Positions 41,034 through 43,751 of a stretch of 43,751 nt of DNA are shown one piece after another. The DNA is from an uncultured Ectothiorhodospiraceae bacterium. Lineage in GTDB: Bacteria > Pseudomonadota > Gammaproteobacteria > Nitrococcales > Nitrococcaceae. Every line of letters begins with the position of its first letter. The first letter of the stretch is position 1. Position numbers and translations under genes: made by a program. The DNA lies in the NCBI GenBank assembly GCA_913056315.1, contig CAJXMZ010000006.1:1-43751 (forward strand), read 5' to 3'. Under the pieces are notes generated by a model that did not search any database, was not told the origin of the DNA, and was given only the letters and a program-made list of their open reading frames with translations.

Positions 41034-42404
41034 ATGAGCACAAAGCGTTATTTTGGCACGGATGGTATACGCGGCCACGTCGGCGTCCCACCGATTACGG
41101 CGGATTTTGTGCTCAAGCTAGGTTGGGCTGCCGGTCAGGTGCTCGGCGATCGAGCGGGCTCGGGCAAAGTGCTCATTGGCAAGGACACGCGGTTGTCCAA
41201 CTACATGTTTGAATCGGCGATTGAGGCAGGGCTGTCCGCATCGGGCATGAATATTCAGCTGCTCGGTCCCATGCCCACGCCCGCGATTGCCTATTTAACG
41301 CGAACCTTGCGCGCCAACGCCGGTATTGTCATCAGCGCCTCGCACAACGGCCATCAAGACAATGGCATTAAATTCTTTTCGGCCGATGGCTTTAAGCTCG
41401 ATGACGCCGCCGAGCTTGCGATTGAAGCCCAGCTTGAAAAGCCGCTCAAAACCGTTGATTCAGCGGCGTTAGGCAAGGCCAGTCGGCTATTAGATGCGCC
41501 TGGGCGATACATCGAATTTTGTAAACACTCGGTTGTACCGGGCGTTAGCCTCAAGGGCCTGACGTTGGTGGTGGACTGCGCCAACGGTGCGGGTTACCAA
41601 GTCGCCCCAGCGGTGTTCGAAGAGCTTGGCGCGCGGGTTATCCGCTCTGGCACCTCGCCGGATGGGCTCAATATTAATGTCGACTGTGGTTCGACCCACC
41701 CGCAAAGCTTGCAAGCACTAGTTACAGCGCACGGCGCCCATGCGGGTATTGCCTTGGATGGTGATGGCGATCGGGTGGTAATGGTTGACGAGACCGGCGC
41801 GGTGCTTGATGGCGATCAGTTGCTGTGGATTATTGCGCGCGCTCGCCAACGCGTCGGGCAATTACAAGGCCCGGTGGTGGGTACGCAAATGAGTAACCTA
41901 GGCCTTGAGCTGGCGTTATCCGGGTTGAGCATCCCGTTTAAGCGTGCGCGTGTGGGTGATCGCTACGTACTCGAGATGCTGCAAGCGCATAACGGCCTGC
42001 TTGGGGGAGAGTCATCCGGGCATATTGTGTGTTTAGACCGCACGACCACCGGTGATGGGGTGGTGTCGGCGTTGCAAGTGCTAGCAGCCGCCATCGAGCA
42101 AGGACAAACCCTGAGCGCAGCGGCATCGGGCATGGATAAGCTACCGCAGCATATGATTAATGTGCCGATTGCTCGTGGCGTCGATGTGATGAGTGATGAG
42201 CGTGTAGGCCAGGCAGTGAGCGAGCTTGAGAGCCGTTTGGGCGCAACAGGTCGGGTTTTGTTGCGACCCTCGGGGACCGAGCCGGTGCTGCGCGTAATGG
42301 TGGAAGGCGAGGATGCGGTCGTTGTGCAGCAACACACCCAAGCGCTTGCCGAGCGGGTGAGTGAAATCTTTGCCAGCGCGCGGTCTGCCACAACCAGCGA
42401 TTGA
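41034..42404 (+). CDS. glmM: Phosphoglucosamine mutase GlmM
   Basis: Converts glucosamine-6-phosphate to glucosamine-1-phosphate for peptidoglycan and LPS (456 aa). The N-terminal [11 protein letters not shown], the phosphoserine S103 in ISASHN and the metal loop DGDGDR are present, as are the sugar-binding GGESSGH and the phosphate loop [14 protein letters not shown]. The active-serine loop reads [15 protein letters not shown], with Gly where most have Pro. An ATG with a weak ribosome site (GGAAAG) is used. Confidence 0.97.
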   Translation: MSTKRYFGTDGIRGHVGVPPITADFVLKLGWAAGQVLGDRAGSGKVLIGKDTRLSNYMFESAIEAGLSASGMNIQLLGPMPTPAIAYLTRTLRANAGIVISASHNGHQDNGIKFFSADGFKLDDAAELAIEAQLEKPLKTVDSAALGKASRLLDAPGRYIEFCKHSVVPGVSLKGLTLVVDCANGAGYQVAPAVFEELGARVIRSGTSPDGLNINVDCGSTHPQSLQALVTAHGAHAGIALDGDGDRVVMVDETGAVLDGDQLLWIIARARQRVGQLQGPVVGTQMSNLGLELALSGLSIPFKRARVGDRYVLEMLQAHNGLLGGESSGHIVCLDRTTTGDGVVSALQVLAAAIEQGQTLSAAASGMDKLPQHMINVPIARGVDVMSDERVGQAVSELESRLGATGRVLLRPSGTEPVLRVMVEGEDAVVVQQHTQALAERVSEIFASARSATTSD

Positions 42405-42457
42405 TTCAATCCGCCTCGACAAGTAACCTCAGCATCCTCTTAATACGGATTAGATAG

Positions 42458-43219
42458 ATGATGCGCACGCCACTGGTGGTGGGTAATTGGAAAATGAACG
42501 GCCGATTGGCCGATGCACGCGCGTTAGCCAACGCCGTGGTTGAGCAAACCGCGGGTTTTGCCGCGGTAGAGCGGGCGGTCTGCCCCCCCTTTGTGCATTT
42601 GCCGGCCGTGTCTGAAACGCTCGCGGGCACTGACGTAGGTTTGGGTGCGCAAAATTGTGCCGATACCCCACCGGGTGCCCACACGGGTGAGGTGGCCGCG
42701 GAGATGCTCAGCGATTTGGGCGTTGGCTATGTGATCTTGGGCCATTCTGAGCGTCGCCAGTTCGACCATGAAGAAGAAGCCGGCATTGCCGCACGCTACG
42801 CCCAAGCGCTCGAACAGGGGCTGCGCCCGATTTTGTGTGTTGGCGAAAGCCTCGAGGTGCGCGAAGCGGGTGCTACCGATCGCCTAGTGGCTGATCAAAT
42901 AACCGGCGTGTTGGATCGGCTGGGTGCGCAGGGACTGGGCGATGGCGTGATTGCGTATGAACCGATTTGGGCGATCGGGACCGGGCTAACGGCCACCGCC
43001 GATCAAGCGCAAGCTGTACACGCGAGCATTCGGGCGCTATTGGCCAGGCATATCGGTCAAGCAGCCGACAAAGTGCGTATTATTTACGGGGGCAGCATGA
43101 AAGCCGCTAACGCGCAGGCGCTTCTAGCGCAACCTGACGTCGATGGTGGGTTGATTGGCGGGGCGTCACTCAAAGCGGAAGAATTTGCGGCCATTTGCGC
43201 TGCAGCAGCGCGGGGCTGA
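42458..43219 (+). CDS. tpiA: Triosephosphate isomerase TpiA
   Basis: Glycolytic enzyme that interconverts dihydroxyacetone phosphate and glyceraldehyde-3-phosphate (253 aa). Catalytic residues are K12 (GNWKMN), H96 (GHSERR) and E168 (AYEPIWAIGTG). The phosphate loop IYGGSMKAAN and GGLIGGASL are intact. Two ATG codons in a row occur at the start. A GC-rich hairpin (GCGGGG/CCCCGC, 43210-43227) spans its stop. secG follows 27 bases later. Confidence 0.97.
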   Translation: MMRTPLVVGNWKMNGRLADARALANAVVEQTAGFAAVERAVCPPFVHLPAVSETLAGTDVGLGAQNCADTPPGAHTGEVAAEMLSDLGVGYVILGHSERRQFDHEEEAGIAARYAQALEQGLRPILCVGESLEVREAGATDRLVADQITGVLDRLGAQGLGDGVIAYEPIWAIGTGLTATADQAQAVHASIRALLARHIGQAADKVRIIYGGSMKAANAQALLAQPDVDGGLIGGASLKAEEFAAICAAAARG

Positions 43220-43246
43220 TACCCCGCAGCAACAAGAGTCAGATTG

Positions 43247-43612
43247 ATGTATACGCTGGTTTTAGTCGTTCACTTGGGACTTGCTTTGGTGTTGATTGGC
43301 GTGGTGCTGATGCAGCACGGCAAAGGCGCCGATGCCGGCGCTGCGTTTGGTAGCGGTGCATCAAACACGGTGTTTGGGGCGCGTGGTTCTGCCTCGTTCC
43401 TTGGCCGTTTGACCGGGTTTTTGGGGGTGGGCTTCTTTGTCACCAGCCTCACACTCGCCATTATGGCCGGCACCTTTACCAGTTCGGGCGATAGTGTGGT
43501 TGAGCAAACAGCACCGCCTGCCACGCAGACCTCCGATATCGCGCCAGCGCCGGATAATGCCACCGCGAGTGACGGGGCTGCCGAGCCGGCTCCAGCCCCA
43601 GCGCCGGATTGA
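43247..43612 (+). CDS. secG: Preprotein translocase subunit SecG
   Basis: Small subunit of the SecYEG channel (121 aa). Two membrane segments lie at about residues 2-20 and 54-72, with the conserved loop MQHGKGADAGAAFGSGASNTVFG between them. The C-terminal tail is rich in Ala, Pro, Asp and Thr. The ATG at 43247 gives the family start MYTLVLVVHLG. A TTG just before it (43244) is less likely. It lies between tpiA and tRNA-Leu, the usual order. Confidence 0.95.
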   Translation: MYTLVLVVHLGLALVLIGVVLMQHGKGADAGAAFGSGASNTVFGARGSASFLGRLTGFLGVGFFVTSLTLAIMAGTFTSSGDSVVEQTAPPATQTSDIAPAPDNATASDGAAEPAPAPAPD

Positions 43613-43653
43613 TTAAGCCCCGGCGCGAAGCGCTTATTGACGCCCGATTCGCG

Positions 43654-43682
43654 TTGTTCGCCCCGCGCCATGCTGGTAACAT
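43654..43682 (+). promoter_or_regulatory. Putative promoter of tRNA-Leu(GAG)
   Basis: TTGTTC (43654-43659) and TAACAT (43677-43682) are separated by 17 bases. The start would be near 43689, 20 bases before the tRNA 5' end. Confidence 0.45.
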
Positions 43683-43708
43683 TACATCTGATCAATGACT
43701 ACCGTTAC

Positions 43709-43751
43709 GCGGATGTGGTGGAACTGGTAGACACGCTGTCTTGAGGGGGCA
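43709..43751 (+). tRNA. tRNA-Leu (anticodon GAG), cut by the window end
   Basis: The first 43 bases of a leucine tRNA: acceptor strand GCGGATG, D-arm GGTGGAACTGGTAGACACGC typical of leucine tRNAs, then the anticodon stem CTGTC with loop TTGAGGG, giving anticodon GAG. The window ends within the anticodon stem. A tRNA-Leu(GAG) after secG is the common gammaproteobacterial order (secG-leuU). Confidence 0.92.

Noticed and set aside
43210-43227. Hairpin at the tpiA stop as a terminator
   Set aside because: The stem GCGGGG/CCCCGC is followed by AGCAACAAG with no T-run, and secG follows directly as part of the same unit.
43637-43665. TTGACG at 43637 as the -35 of tRNA-Leu(GAG)
   Set aside because: No -10-like hexamer lies at a suitable distance, while TTGTTC-17-TAACAT does fit.

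Overview
The window is one end-to-end stretch of gammaproteobacterial chromosome, dense with core genes. Gaps are short, many neighbours overlap by 4 bases (ATGA or GTGA junctions), and about a third of the genes start with GTG or TTG. Gene order matches the Pseudomonas/Chromatiales type: queA-tgt-yajC-secDF-suhB-trmJ-cysE-isc-ndk-rlmN-pilF-rodZ-hisS-yfgM-bamB and carAB-greA-rlmE-ftsH-folP-glmM-tpiA-secG-tRNA-Leu. I see no phage, insertion sequence, CRISPR array or toxin island. I infer a compact-genome gammaproteobacterium, perhaps near the Ectothiorhodospiraceae/Chromatiales. That placement rests on synteny and was not computed.

Layout. 1-5102: a YejABEF-type peptide ABC importer, with yejA cut by the window edge. 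5142-7150: der and an unrecognised gene. 7152-7704: three minus-strand tRNAs (Arg-CCT, Ala-CGC, Leu-CAA) with a tiny entericidin-like lipoprotein gene between them. 7736-13115: queuosine synthesis (queA, tgt) and Sec translocase accessory genes. 13188-16508: an LpxH-like phosphoesterase, suhB, trmJ and cysE. 16514-18433: a reduced ISC locus (iscS, an IscU-like gene, iscA). 18484-24828: ndk to bamB. 24854-27478: adk, nfeD, pdxH. 27482-29167: an unrecognised cysteine-free protein and an H-NS-family gene. 29178-32271 (minus): a YadGH-type exporter and pncB. 32487-43612: carA to secG, then the start of tRNA-Leu(GAG) at the right edge.

The most unusual feature is the ISC locus. IscS and IscA keep their functional cysteines. 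The gene in the iscU position aligns almost without gaps to IscU but has lost all three cluster-ligand cysteines, the neighbouring His and the HscA-binding LPPVK motif. At the same locus iscR, hscB, hscA, fdx and iscX are all absent. The scaffold's loss of cluster and chaperone sites therefore goes together with loss of the chaperone genes, which suggests a repurposed or vestigial scaffold.

A second anomaly is pncB. Its conserved N-terminus is encoded upstream of the open frame but is interrupted by an in-frame TAA exactly where the family has a conserved Tyr. Other points are ispG and der missing from their usual places (der lies near yejF, adk follows bamB), a strong intrinsic terminator in the short carA leader that looks like an attenuator, and a palindrome between the divergent suhB and trmJ genes.
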